Assembly (NCBI GenBank): GCA_002685655.1
Contig: NYXM01000074.1
Location: 1 to 15,185 of the forward strand
Length of the DNA stretch: 15,185 nucleotides
Direction: 5' to 3'
Origin: Planctomycetaceae bacterium
GTDB lineage: Bacteria > Planctomycetota > Planctomycetia > Pirellulales > Pirellulaceae
How positions within the stretch are numbered: the stretch's first letter is position 1; the number at the start of each line of letters is the position of its first letter. Both the position numbers and the translations under genes were made by a program. Under the pieces are notes generated by a model. That model saw only the letters and a list, made by a program, of their open reading frames with translations. It was not told where the DNA came from and searched no databases. Of this stretch, positions 1 to 8,812 are shown piece after piece.

Positions 1-32
1 CCTCCATGAGACTCTCTAAAAATCAACACACA

Positions 33-1043
33 CTACGTCTCGGGAGGGTAATCGAAAACACCAAGCAACGGTATGTTATTAATCGGGAGTTGCCTGACGC
101 GCTGCTGTTGCATTTTCTTGACGTAAGCCTTGCGCTCTTTGAGCGTCATTATGCGCATGTTCTTCGGCAGGTCCTCCGCCTTAATCTTCGCGAGATCCAC
201 CTTTCCTGCTTTGCAGGCATCGCAGAGGTCCCACGCGTCGTTGCGATAAAACGCATTCGCCTTGGCGACCGCGCGTTGTTGAGCGGCTGCGATCGATGTT
301 TTGCTCGCGTTGGCGTCCTGCGCTATTTGCCACTGCGCTCCCTCGACGCCCTTCGCACCGTAGACGATGTACGTCTTGTTCAGTTCGACGCCCAGCCGCG
401 CAATCTCCTTGTCCTGCGGTGCCTCAATGTGGACAACCGACTGGGTGTGGTCGATGTTCATGGCCTTGCCATCGGCCAGCACCGCTCCGTCTCTCCAGCC
501 GTTGGGGATGCCGTTGCCGCAGTGGATGGTGTTGACGAGGATTCCATTTTCAATCGCAGCCTTGCATGCCTCGCGGTAGTCGACCGGACCCTGCGTGAAC
601 GGTTCGTTCCCGGCGATGAAAAGCAGCTTGAGGTCGTCATGCGATTCGCTCCATTGCAACTCTTTGGTGGCCATGTCTATCGCCTGACCGCAATACTCGC
701 TGCCGCCCGACACCGGGATTCCGAACAGCGCCTCGGAGACCTTGTCGAGATCATCCGTCAGCGGCACAAGTTGTGTGGCCGGAGGGCTACCGTAGTGGTA
801 CACGGCAACCTGCAGATCGGGACGAACTCCGTCGATCTTGGCGGTGACGAACTCGTTTACCACCTTCCACAGTTCGCCGCGCGCCTGATTGATCAAGCCG
901 CTCATGCTGCCCGAGTTGTCGAGCAGGATCGCGATCTGGACGACGGGTTTCTCTTCCACCTCAGTCTCAGCATGCACGACAGTCGTCACCGCTAGTGTGG
1001 CAAAAACGAACAGGCTGACAGCCAGTTTCAGTGTGCAGTACAT
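33..1043 (-). CDS. Secreted von Willebrand factor A (VWA) domain protein
   Basis: 336 residues. Residues 1-25 are a typical Sec signal peptide ending in VVHA, so the protein is exported. A VWA domain follows (about 35-200), with a MIDAS metal-binding motif DNSGS at 42-46 that opens with a canonical Asp-x-Ser-x-Ser. The remaining 130 residues are rich in Ala and Lys, with a Cys pair (CDAC) and a basic tail, and match no domain I can name. The start is supported by a strong ribosome binding site, AGAGGAG, seven bases upstream (1051-1057). It lies 72 bp behind the split VIT-VWA gene on the same strand and is probably co-transcribed with it. VWA domains bind protein ligands through a metal ion; the partner here is unknown. 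The family assignment is firm, the role is not. Confidence 0.9.
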   Translation of the reverse strand: MYCTLKLAVSLFVFATLAVTTVVHAETEVEEKPVVQIAILLDNSGSMSGLINQARGELWKVVNEFVTAKIDGVRPDLQVAVYHYGSPPATQLVPLTDDLDKVSEALFGIPVSGGSEYCGQAIDMATKELQWSESHDDLKLLFIAGNEPFTQGPVDYREACKAAIENGILVNTIHCGNGIPNGWRDGAVLADGKAMNIDHTQSVVHIEAPQDKEIARLGVELNKTYIVYGAKGVEGAQWQIAQDANASKTSIAAAQQRAVAKANAFYRNDAWDLCDACKAGKVDLAKIKAEDLPKNMRIMTLKERKAYVKKMQQQRVRQLPINNIPLLGVFDYPPET

Positions 1044-1115
1044 CGTCAGGCTCCTCTTGATAGTTGATGGTAACGTCTTTCTTCGGCCCGCGGCGATTCA
1101 TCGTCGCAGTCCACA

Positions 1116-1901
1116 TCACGGTTTTGGTGCCTTGATCAACACGCGGTGGCCGTCAACGAGCAACAGCGTGTCTCGGTCGAACGCGACGGACCCTTGACGG
1201 CCTTTCGCGGCGAGTTTGCGTGCGAGTTGCATAAACTGCTCGGAACCGAACTCGATTTCGCGAGCCGGCTGCTGTTCGTTCTTGTTCTTGTCCGCCAGGC
1301 GACTGTCGATCCAGATGTTCCCTTTGCAGTAGAAGGCCAGGTCGGCGACTTGTTGGACGTTGGTAATGGCCACTCGGTTGAGTTTCGCGTCGTAGAACTC
1401 GTTGCGGCGGTTCCCGACGCTCTGTGCTTTCTGAGCGATGCTGTTCAGATCCTGGTTGACCGCGGCGGTTCCAACGCGAGCCTGGATAGCGCGACGCCGA
1501 AAGTTGCCGGTGGCTTCCGCCAACACGGAGTCCTTTCGCGACAAGTCCGTGCCTTCGCGAGCCAGGAACGCGGTGTACTCGGTGAGAATCCCGAACTCGG
1601 TCGACAGCCGCACGATTTCGTCGACCAACTCCTTGAACTTGGGATCGTTTTCCGCGGCGGAAGGGTTAGCGCCGCTGGAGCGAATCGCGTCGACCAACAT
1701 GCCGATCTTACGTCCCGCCCACAGACGCGATACAAAGGCGTTGCGCGTCGTGGCCTTGTCAAAGTCGGACTTGAACTTAAACGTGCGTTTCTTGCCGAGG
1801 TAGTTCCCTGAGAGGGCAAATGTCACCGGTTTCCGCCCGACATAGCGCCCCAACAGCACCAGTTGATCGCCCTCGAACAGATCGGGTAGTTCGGCGGACA
1901 T
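1116..1901 (-). CDS. C-terminal part of a split VIT-VWA protein
   Basis: 261 residues from ATG 1901 (262 from GTG 1904). It begins with SAELPDLFEGDQLVLLGRY, the segment that normally follows the VWA domain inside single-chain VIT-VWA proteins. The rest is the usual helical and beta C-terminal region ending in a short strand-rich tail (LLLVDGHRVLIKAP). No signal peptide is present, so it is unlikely to be an independent secreted protein. Its ATG overlaps the upstream TGA as TGATG, which would allow translational coupling. However, one extra G in the GGG run near 1915-1917 would join both halves into one chain of about 758 residues. I therefore think this is the 3' part of one gene broken by a recent frameshift or a sequencing error; a truly split pair is the alternative. 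Confidence 0.8.
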   Translation of the reverse strand: MSAELPDLFEGDQLVLLGRYVGRKPVTFALSGNYLGKKRTFKFKSDFDKATTRNAFVSRLWAGRKIGMLVDAIRSSGANPSAAENDPKFKELVDEIVRLSTEFGILTEYTAFLAREGTDLSRKDSVLAEATGNFRRRAIQARVGTAAVNQDLNSIAQKAQSVGNRRNEFYDAKLNRVAITNVQQVADLAFYCKGNIWIDSRLADKNKNEQQPAREIEFGSEQFMQLARKLAAKGRQGSVAFDRDTLLLVDGHRVLIKAPKP

Positions 1902-3391
1902 CACCTCGCTGACTCGCCCATCGCCGGTTTGCCGTTTGAGCTGAGCACACGCAGCTTGGGGTCCGCCAATACCGGGCCCGATAGTCGCTTGAAAACTCCA
2001 GCCACCTTCAATTCCACGTCTTCGCCGGGAAGCACAAAGGTGACTGCAGCCCGCGACCGGTAGGCCAGGTTCTCCAGCAGCGGCGAATTCACGTCCACGC
2101 CGACGCCGAATGTAAAGATCCGCCGCCGGTAAACGTTGGCGCTGGTTGCCAAAGCACGAATGACATTCTCGCCGGTCTGCCCGATGGTTGGTCGACCGTC
2201 AGTCAGAAACAGCACCATCGGCAGCATCCCATCGGTCGGCTTGGGACGCAGCGATTCGAGCAGCGCGTCGTGGATGTTGGTGCCCCCACGCGCTTTGATG
2301 GAATTCAAATAAGCCAGCGCGGCGGCTTCGCTTCGCGTATCTTTGATGACGGGCCGGGGCGCAAAGCTCTCCACGGCTTCGTTGTAGACGATGATGTTGA
2401 ACGCTTCGCCATCGTCCAAGCCAGCGACAATCTGGCGCGCTGCTTCGCGAACTTGCTGCAGTTTTTCGCCGTTCATGCTGCCAGAACGATCGAGCACCAG
2501 CGTCACTTCCCGCCTCATCGTGAGTCCGTCCCGCCTGTCCTTGTTGTGCGGCGGCAGGTCGGCCAGTAGCAGGAAATACCCGCCGTCAGCCGATTCGGGA
2601 TACGCGAGCAATGACGCGGTGACGCCATCGCTCTGTAACAAGTACGACAAACGAAATGAACCCGGTTGGGTGCGAGCTTCTTTGGGGATCCGCGCCGATA
2701 CGATCTTGTCGTTGGGCCCCGGGAGTGTTTCCAACTGGTGGCTGGGCGAATAGACGGTGGCGATGGGTCGTTTGGATTTGATCCGCACGCTGACATGCCA
2801 CGGCACGTGGTAGTCCAGCGACTCAGAGCGGGGTAGGACGTAATCGACCCGGTCTCCATCGGCGGCGAGGATTGTCTCGTAGGTCAACCTCACCTTTTGC
2901 GCACCATTGGCTTCGACCGGAAACACGCTGGAACGAATCAGGTTGTACCCGATGAACTCCAGCAACGCCGGATCGCGTACCTTGGCAACGATCGAATCGT
3001 ACATGCGGCGAGCTTCTTCCTGCGGCAACAACTGGGCGCTCGGTTCTTCGGCGGCGCCTTGGAAATCAAAGCTGCGCACCACCGCGCCGTCAGGTACAGG
3101 CACGACGAGTTCCGCCTCCAGCCGTGAACTTGCAGGGTTCCGCAGCTCGATGTCCATCGTCGTGGTGGCCACCTGCTCGACAATCACTACTCCCACGTTG
3201 ACGCCAACGATCTGTACTGTGGCTTGCCGCCGAACCGAAAACGCCCGCGACTGCGGAATCACGACGTTGCTCGTCCAGGGCCGGTGAGCATGAGAGGTCG
3301 CTACGTGTTGAGCCAATAAGGCTTCGGAATTCGCCAAGGCAAAGACGGCCAATGTCGCGATAATGCTGCAGCGCGTCATGCAGTCTGCCAT
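1901..3391 (-). CDS. Secreted VIT and VWA domain protein, N-terminal part (frameshifted)
   Basis: 496 residues from ATG 3391. I chose this start because AGGAG lies seven bases upstream (3399-3403) and because it puts a signal peptide at residues 1-28. The open frame continues upstream to 3763, but that extension has no signal sequence or recognisable domain. Residues about 45-175 form a VIT (vault/inter-alpha-trypsin) domain, recognisable from the PVPDGAVVRSF segment and the QEEARRMYDSIVAK helix. Residues about 294-465 form a VWA domain with a complete MIDAS: DRSGS at 301-305, Thr371 in GGTN, and Asp398 in LTDG. The frame then stops at MGESAR, where relatives continue into the segment encoded by the next frame. 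It is first in a minus-strand cluster with another VWA gene. Proposed role: an exported metal-dependent adhesion or scaffold protein. Confidence 0.88.
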   Translation of the reverse strand: MADCMTRCSIIATLAVFALANSEALLAQHVATSHAHRPWTSNVVIPQSRAFSVRRQATVQIVGVNVGVVIVEQVATTTMDIELRNPASSRLEAELVVPVPDGAVVRSFDFQGAAEEPSAQLLPQEEARRMYDSIVAKVRDPALLEFIGYNLIRSSVFPVEANGAQKVRLTYETILAADGDRVDYVLPRSESLDYHVPWHVSVRIKSKRPIATVYSPSHQLETLPGPNDKIVSARIPKEARTQPGSFRLSYLLQSDGVTASLLAYPESADGGYFLLLADLPPHNKDRRDGLTMRREVTLVLDRSGSMNGEKLQQVREAARQIVAGLDDGEAFNIIVYNEAVESFAPRPVIKDTRSEAAALAYLNSIKARGGTNIHDALLESLRPKPTDGMLPMVLFLTDGRPTIGQTGENVIRALATSANVYRRRIFTFGVGVDVNSPLLENLAYRSRAAVTFVLPGEDVELKVAGVFKRLSGPVLADPKLRVLSSNGKPAMGESAR

Positions 3392-3803
3392 GAGTCCACT
3401 CCTGAAAATGAGATGTTGGTCGAACCGTTCCCTCCTAATGTACGCTCCCAAGGCCACCATTCTCGTAAAGGCTTTGTAACGAGCGGAGGGTCCATTTCCA
3501 GGCATCCCGATACGATGAGAAGACGACTTCCGGGAGTGATCATCGTCGCAAAGGCGCCTCAGCAGCAGAGTGCCGCTGCCGGCGGCCAACTGAATTCCGT
3601 TGATCATCCTGAAGGTTTCCTCATCGCCGGCACGCAACACGGCATTGAACGCCACTACCTCCGCAGCGCAAATGCCCGCGCTGCAGACCCACGCTCGAAA
3701 TTTGATCGATGATTGCGTTTGCCTTACCATAAGCGCTCCGACGGTTTGTTGACTTATGTCCACTTAATCCGAAAACGCCGCGTCCAATTACGGAGCACAC
3801 GCA
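3392..3803. other. Divergent intergenic region between VIT-VWA and beta-propeller genes
   Basis: This 412-bp region should hold the promoters of both diverging genes. On the plus strand, CGGAG at 3791-3795 sits eight bases before the ATG at 3804 and is a plausible ribosome binding site. I see no convincing -35/-10 pair on either strand. A minus-strand reading frame is open across most of the region in phase with the VIT-VWA gene, but I do not regard it as coding because the signal peptide and ribosome binding site both point to 3391. Confidence 0.6.
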
Positions 3804-6794
3804 ATGCCGAGGCCATCGCATCCGATACGTTACTGTTGGCTTGCCATGATGTTGGTTGTGGCGGGCGTTGCTCTTTTGCAGCCCGCCCAAGGATTTTCGG
3901 CGGACCACAGCGCATTGGCCAAGACGATGCTCACTTCGCTGGGAGATCAGGCCGGACTTTGTGTCCATTTGGGGGTTCGCAACGTGGCACTAACGAGCGA
4001 GTTGTCGGGAGGGGGCAAGTTTCTCGTACACGGCTTGACTCGCGATCGTGAATCAATCGAACAGGCGCGGAAGGAGATTCGCTCGCGAGGACTGACTGGC
4101 GTCGTATCAATCGAGCACGACTCGCTAAGACAACTACCCTACTCGGATAACCTCGTCAATCTTCTTGTTGCCGAGGACCTCTCCGGTTCGTTGGACAAGG
4201 ACAAGTTGCTAGACGAAGTGCTCCGCGTCCTGCGGCCTGGCGGTGTGGCTTTCGTGAGCAAGCTCGCTACCGTCGAGAAACAACTGAGCGAGTACGCGGA
4301 TAAGGGAGCTGTCGCAGGTTTTGGAACGAAGGAAATCGATGGCAGCCAGTGGCTGAGCTTCCGCAAGCCGCGCCCGAAAGCTATGGACGAGTGGACACAC
4401 CGTCGCTACAACGCCACGCGGAACGCCGTTTCGCGCGATAAGGTCGACATTCCAACGGGGGTGCGCTGGGTTGCCGGTCCGAACTGGCCGACCGGCAATC
4501 GCAAAGCATCGGTGCCAGGCGTGGTGGCGTCGAAAGACCGGTTAGTGTACGTGTTCGACGACTTAGTGGAGACAGACGACGGGCCCCAACACCGCAACAA
4601 GCTCATCGCGCGCGATGCCTACAACGGCATGTTGCTTTGGAGACGGGCCACGAGTTTGCAGTCACCCCCGGTTCTCGTTCATGTCGGCGGCCGCGTTTAC
4701 AACGTCGTCAAAGACGACGGTCCGCTGGTGGCGCTGGACGCAAGGTCCGGTGAAGTCGTTCAGACCTACCCGGAAGCCGGTTCGCCGAAGGAACTATTCT
4801 TTGTGGACGGGCAGCTGTTGGCTCGGACCCGCTCCGATATCCGTTGCCTTGCCGCCGACACGGGCGACTTGCTGTGGCGGTTTGAGGGAGCGTCGGACGT
4901 GGTTGCCGGCGACGGCCGTGCGTTTCTGCAAACTGGCTTCCGGTCCGAGAAAGGCGAACGCCTACATGGTGTCGTTTGCGTCGACCTGACGTCCGGTAAA
5001 GAGCTATGGCGCAGCAGCACGGAATCCTGGCCAACGAAACCGAGCAGCCTCGAAATGATTCTCTATCAGGACGGAATCCTGGTTTTCGGAGGTCAGGGAA
5101 ATCACGCGATTTCCGCTCAGGACGGTTTGCACTTGTGGACCTACAACTATCGGCTGATCGGGCACGGCGGCAGTTACGCGAAAGTGGTCCATTTGAATGA
5201 CCTGGTGTGGGTTCACAACGCCGCTTCTATCGGTCCGGAAGGAAAGCCCTCCTACGCCTGGGAAGGGCTGAACCCAAAGTCTGGCAAAGTCACCAAGCGG
5301 CTCGCGCACGGCGGCATCAAGCATCGTTGCATGTATGACGTCGCTACCGAGCGATACTTCCTTTGTGGCTCGATGGATTTTGTCGACGTGGTGACCGAGG
5401 AGCACACGCGGTTTGCCGCTGCGAGAAACTCGTGCCGGACCGCCGGTGTCGTTCCGGCGAACGGGCTGGTATACACGTTCCCTCACGCTTGTGCATGTTA
5501 TCCTCTGCTGCGCGGCTTCCTGGGTCTTGCTTCAAAGGACGGTGACCCGGCTCCAACGTCTGACGATCGCTATCAAACTGGACCGGCATTCGAAACCGAA
5601 TTCGCAAGCCAGCAGGAATCAAAAGCCGCGTGGACAACCTATCGCGGCGACCCACATCGTAGTGGTAGCGCTGCGACGCCTGGGCCAGCACAATTGAGAC
5701 GGCTTTGGGAGCGCACGCTGACCGATCCTGACGCCGCATTCAACCGCAAGGAATGGGACCAGAAGGACGGGGGACGCCTGACAAGTCCCGTTGTGGCCGA
5801 CGGAATGGTGCTGGTCGCTGCAAGCGACACGCATGAGCTGTCCGCCTTGGACGCGGAAACCGGCGCGTCGCGTTGGGGTTTCACGGCTGGCGGCCGTATC
5901 GACTGTCCGCCTACCGTGTATCGAGGTCTGTGTCTATTTGGGGCGCGCGACGGGTGCGTCTATTGTCTGCGCGCCCGCGATGGCGAACTCGTGTGGCGGT
6001 TCCGCGCCGCCCTCGATAATCGGCGGATCGTTGCGTATGGACAGCTAGAATCACGTTGGCCGGTTGTTGGCGGTGTGTTGGTTCATGACAAACTTGCGTA
6101 CTTCGCGGTCGGTCGTCACGGCGCGGCCGACGGCGGCGTTCATGTCTACGCGGCCGAGCCTGCATCGGGCAAGGTCGTTTGGCATAGCAATCCTGAAGGC
6201 TACGGCACTTTGCCGGATCTGTTGGTCGCGGGCGACGACGAAATCCACATGGCCGACTGGGAGTTCGACGCCAAAACGGGCGAGGCCCGCAGCAGCACGG
6301 CCCGCGAGTACCTCCGTGCGTCGCGGCTGGGCCTGCTGAACAACGCCTGGTACAAGCGGCCGATCGCCCTGCGCAAGAACCTGCAACAATGGTCGACCGG
6401 CCAAGCAAGCGGGCAGATGCTGGCGTTCAATAAGGAGTGGATTTGCGGCTTCACTGGACCAAGCAAAGTGAATGGCGGCGATGGCCAAATATCGGGCGAC
6501 TGCCAGTTGTTTGCAAAGTCGCTCGTCAGCGGCCGTGGCTGGTCGACGAAAATGCCGCTTGGCACCCAGATCAAAAGCATGGTGCTGGCCGACAAGACGC
6601 TCTTCGTCGCGGGCCGCCTGGACGGCTTCGATACGGCATCCAACGCGGTACGGGCCCTGGCGATCAATGACGGCAAGGAGTTGGCCGAGTTGCCCGTTGC
6701 CGGGCCGGTCGTTCATGAGTGCCTTTCCGTGGCCGGTGGGCGGGCGTATCTCTCGTTGCACAGCGGCAAGGTGATTTGTCTGGGGGCAAACTGA
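3804..6794 (+). CDS. Secreted PQQ-type beta-propeller protein with a degenerate methyltransferase-like N-terminal domain
   Basis: 996 residues. A signal peptide covers about 1-33 (hydrophobic core 11-27). Residues about 38-165 resemble a class I SAM methyltransferase fold: HGLTRD (77-82) at the end of strand 2 and LRPGG (143-147) in the late conserved loop. The glycine-rich SAM loop is lost, though, reading VHLGVRN (54-60) where an HLGCGDG-like motif is expected. From about 215 onward there are two runs of PQQ/BamB-like propeller blades, seen as repeated LDARSGEV, ADTGDLLWRF, DAETGASRWGF and RDGELVWRF units. Between them is a cysteine-containing CACYPLLRGF segment. I know this architecture from planctomycete hypothetical proteins, and its function is not established. 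Secretion makes cytosolic methyl transfer unlikely, and a binding or scaffold role is more plausible. The downstream SGNH gene begins within nine bases of its stop, suggesting one transcript. Confidence 0.88.
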   Translation: MPRPSHPIRYCWLAMMLVVAGVALLQPAQGFSADHSALAKTMLTSLGDQAGLCVHLGVRNVALTSELSGGGKFLVHGLTRDRESIEQARKEIRSRGLTGVVSIEHDSLRQLPYSDNLVNLLVAEDLSGSLDKDKLLDEVLRVLRPGGVAFVSKLATVEKQLSEYADKGAVAGFGTKEIDGSQWLSFRKPRPKAMDEWTHRRYNATRNAVSRDKVDIPTGVRWVAGPNWPTGNRKASVPGVVASKDRLVYVFDDLVETDDGPQHRNKLIARDAYNGMLLWRRATSLQSPPVLVHVGGRVYNVVKDDGPLVALDARSGEVVQTYPEAGSPKELFFVDGQLLARTRSDIRCLAADTGDLLWRFEGASDVVAGDGRAFLQTGFRSEKGERLHGVVCVDLTSGKELWRSSTESWPTKPSSLEMILYQDGILVFGGQGNHAISAQDGLHLWTYNYRLIGHGGSYAKVVHLNDLVWVHNAASIGPEGKPSYAWEGLNPKSGKVTKRLAHGGIKHRCMYDVATERYFLCGSMDFVDVVTEEHTRFAAARNSCRTAGVVPANGLVYTFPHACACYPLLRGFLGLASKDGDPAPTSDDRYQTGPAFETEFASQQESKAAWTTYRGDPHRSGSAATPGPAQLRRLWERTLTDPDAAFNRKEWDQKDGGRLTSPVVADGMVLVAASDTHELSALDAETGASRWGFTAGGRIDCPPTVYRGLCLFGARDGCVYCLRARDGELVWRFRAALDNRRIVAYGQLESRWPVVGGVLVHDKLAYFAVGRHGAADGGVHVYAAEPASGKVVWHSNPEGYGTLPDLLVAGDDEIHMADWEFDAKTGEARSSTAREYLRASRLGLLNNAWYKRPIALRKNLQQWSTGQASGQMLAFNKEWICGFTGPSKVNGGDGQISGDCQLFAKSLVSGRGWSTKMPLGTQIKSMVLADKTLFVAGRLDGFDTASNAVRALAINDGKELAELPVAGPVVHECLSVAGGRAYLSLHSGKVICLGAN

Positions 6795-6802
6795 ATGTGG
6801 CG

Positions 6803-8812
6803 ATGCGCAGGCAGCGAACGAAACGATCGAAAACAGCATCGTCAAACCAGGACGGCAAACATCGAGCTTCCCGGCGGCCGCTGCCGCTTTGGAAAAAATT
6901 CCTTTACGCTACGTCCACCTGCGTGCTGTTTTTCGTCGTCGTCGAACTTGTCTTAATGGCCTTCGTTCAGCCGATTCTGGCAACTCGTGATCCTTACGTC
7001 GGTTTCGAATCCACGGTCCCACTCTTCGTCGAACGGATCGATGACGGACGACTGGCGCTGGTCACGGCCAACAACAAACTCGCCTATTTCAACGCTCAAC
7101 AGTTTCCCAAAAAGAAACCGCCGGCCACGTATCGGGTCTTCTGCATGGGCGGTTCGACAACCTACGGCCGGCCGTTTGACGACACGACATCATTTCCTGG
7201 CTGGTTGCGCGAGCTGCTGCCGCTTGCCGATGCGTCGCGCAAATGGGAAGTAATCAACGCGGGCGGCGTCAGCTATGCCAGTTATCGGGTGGCGGCCCTA
7301 ATGGAGGAACTTGCCCAATATCAACCCGATCTGTTTATCATCTACTCCGGCCACAACGAATTCCTCGAAGACCGGACCTATCGTGAACTCAGACAGACGC
7401 CGGCCACGCTCCGCCGCGTGACGACGACCGTCGGCCGAACACGTACCTATTCTCTGCTGTCGTCTCTGCTACGGGCAGAGGACGGCACGTTTGAGCTGCC
7501 GACCGAAGTGGACGCGAAGCTCGACCATTCGGTTGGTCCCGCCGACTATCATCGGGACGATCTGTTGCGCGAGCGGATCCTCGATCACTTCGAGTTCAAC
7601 TTGGCGCGAATCGTCGACACGGCCCGGCGCGCAGGGGCCAGTGTCTTGCTTATCGTGCCGACGGCCAACGTGAAGGATTGTGCGCCGTTCAAGAGTCAGC
7701 ACCAAAACAGGCTGAGTGAAGATGAGCTTGAGACCTGGTCGTCGCACTACGATCGTGGCAACGTGCAGCAGGCAGCGGGTCGGCCGGACGAAGCGCTCTC
7801 GGCGTTTGAACAAGCCGCTGGCATCGACGACCGCTACGCCGAGCTGCACTACCGAATGGGCCTGGCTCTACTGGCAACGCGAAGATTGGCCGAAGCGCGA
7901 GACGCGCTGGACCGCGCGATTGACGAAGACGTTTGTCCGCTACGGATCCCAACACGAATGCGCAACATCGTCTTGCGCACTGCAGAACGGCTGGTAGTTC
8001 CAACCGTCGACGCGGAAGAACTGCTCAGGCTTGAGTGTTTACGCAACTACGGCCATAACTCGCCAGGCCGCGAGTACTTCCTGGATCACGTTCACCCGAC
8101 AATCGACACAAACCGACTCATCGCCCAGGCGATCATCAAGCGGATGCTTGACGAGGGCATCGCCCGACAACACGCCTCGTGGAATGACAAGGCGATTGAC
8201 GAGACCGCAAGGCGTGTCACGGCGAGGGTTTCTCCAGAAGCCCGCGCGGTTGCCTTGCGCAACCTGGCAAAGGTGCTCAATTGGGCCGGCAAGCACAACG
8301 AGGCCGGACCCCTCGCCGTCCAGGCAATCGACTGGCGTGCCCGCCATGGGCTTTCCGAGGACCCAGAGGCATTTATTCTAGCGGCAGGATACATGAAATC
8401 GACGGGGGATATAGACACCACCATCGCGTTTTACCGCAGAGGACTGGTCCGTATGCCGGACTACGCCCAAGCACATCAACTGTTGGGGGCCACACTTGTC
8501 GAACAAGGCCGCTTCGAAGAGGCGCTGGCCAGTTTCAAGGAAGTGATCAGAATCAACCCCGATGACGGGCACGCCCACCACATGGTCGGGGCCGTGCTCG
8601 CGGAGCTCGACTGTTGCGACGAGGCGATTTCGTATTATCAACGCGCAAATCGTCTGCAGCCGAACGACGCCGACATCCACTTCAACATAGCGTTCGCGTT
8701 GGCGAAGCTCGGAAAACAAAAAGAAGCGATCCGATGGTACAGAAAAACTCTGCAACTGAAGCCAAATGACTCCGCAGCGCGCGGTAACCTTGCGAAGCTG
8801 CTTGCGGATTAA
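6803..8812 (+). CDS. Membrane-anchored SGNH/GDSL hydrolase with TPR repeats
   Basis: 669 residues from ATG 6803. GTG 6797 and an upstream ATG at 6719 (76 bp inside the previous gene) are possible starts, but the first 30 residues here already make a normal basic N-tail before one transmembrane segment (about 33-57). The SGNH esterase signature is complete: Ser118 in MGGSTTYG, Gly near 153-155 in NAGG, Asn185 in SGHNEF, and Asp428/His431 in DHVHP. TPR-like helices occur twice, at about 312-375 inside the hydrolase between the Asn and Asp/His blocks, and at about 480-668 after it (at least four repeats with the A-x-x-x-x-P spacing). Such proteins are common in planctomycetes. The expected activity is removal of acetyl or other ester groups from an envelope polysaccharide, with the TPRs as a docking surface. 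The substrate is unknown. Confidence 0.9.
   Translation: MRRQRTKRSKTASSNQDGKHRASRRPLPLWKKFLYATSTCVLFFVVVELVLMAFVQPILATRDPYVGFESTVPLFVERIDDGRLALVTANNKLAYFNAQQFPKKKPPATYRVFCMGGSTTYGRPFDDTTSFPGWLRELLPLADASRKWEVINAGGVSYASYRVAALMEELAQYQPDLFIIYSGHNEFLEDRTYRELRQTPATLRRVTTTVGRTRTYSLLSSLLRAEDGTFELPTEVDAKLDHSVGPADYHRDDLLRERILDHFEFNLARIVDTARRAGASVLLIVPTANVKDCAPFKSQHQNRLSEDELETWSSHYDRGNVQQAAGRPDEALSAFEQAAGIDDRYAELHYRMGLALLATRRLAEARDALDRAIDEDVCPLRIPTRMRNIVLRTAERLVVPTVDAEELLRLECLRNYGHNSPGREYFLDHVHPTIDTNRLIAQAIIKRMLDEGIARQHASWNDKAIDETARRVTARVSPEARAVALRNLAKVLNWAGKHNEAGPLAVQAIDWRARHGLSEDPEAFILAAGYMKSTGDIDTTIAFYRRGLVRMPDYAQAHQLLGATLVEQGRFEEALASFKEVIRINPDDGHAHHMVGAVLAELDCCDEAISYYQRANRLQPNDADIHFNIAFALAKLGKQKEAIRWYRKTLQLKPNDSAARGNLAKLLAD

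Noticed and set aside
6..995. Plus-strand open frame of 329 codons opposite the VWA gene
   Set aside because: The minus strand encodes a clear signal peptide and VWA MIDAS motif with a strong ribosome binding site; this frame is its antisense shadow.
1895..1925. Programmed -1 frameshift joining the two VIT-VWA halves
   Set aside because: There is no slippery heptamer at the junction; a lost G in a short G-run or coupled translation through TGATG is simpler.
3392..3763. N-terminal extension of 124 codons on the VIT-VWA protein
   Set aside because: ATG 3391 has AGGAG at seven bases and starts a signal peptide; the extension has neither and would bury the signal sequence.
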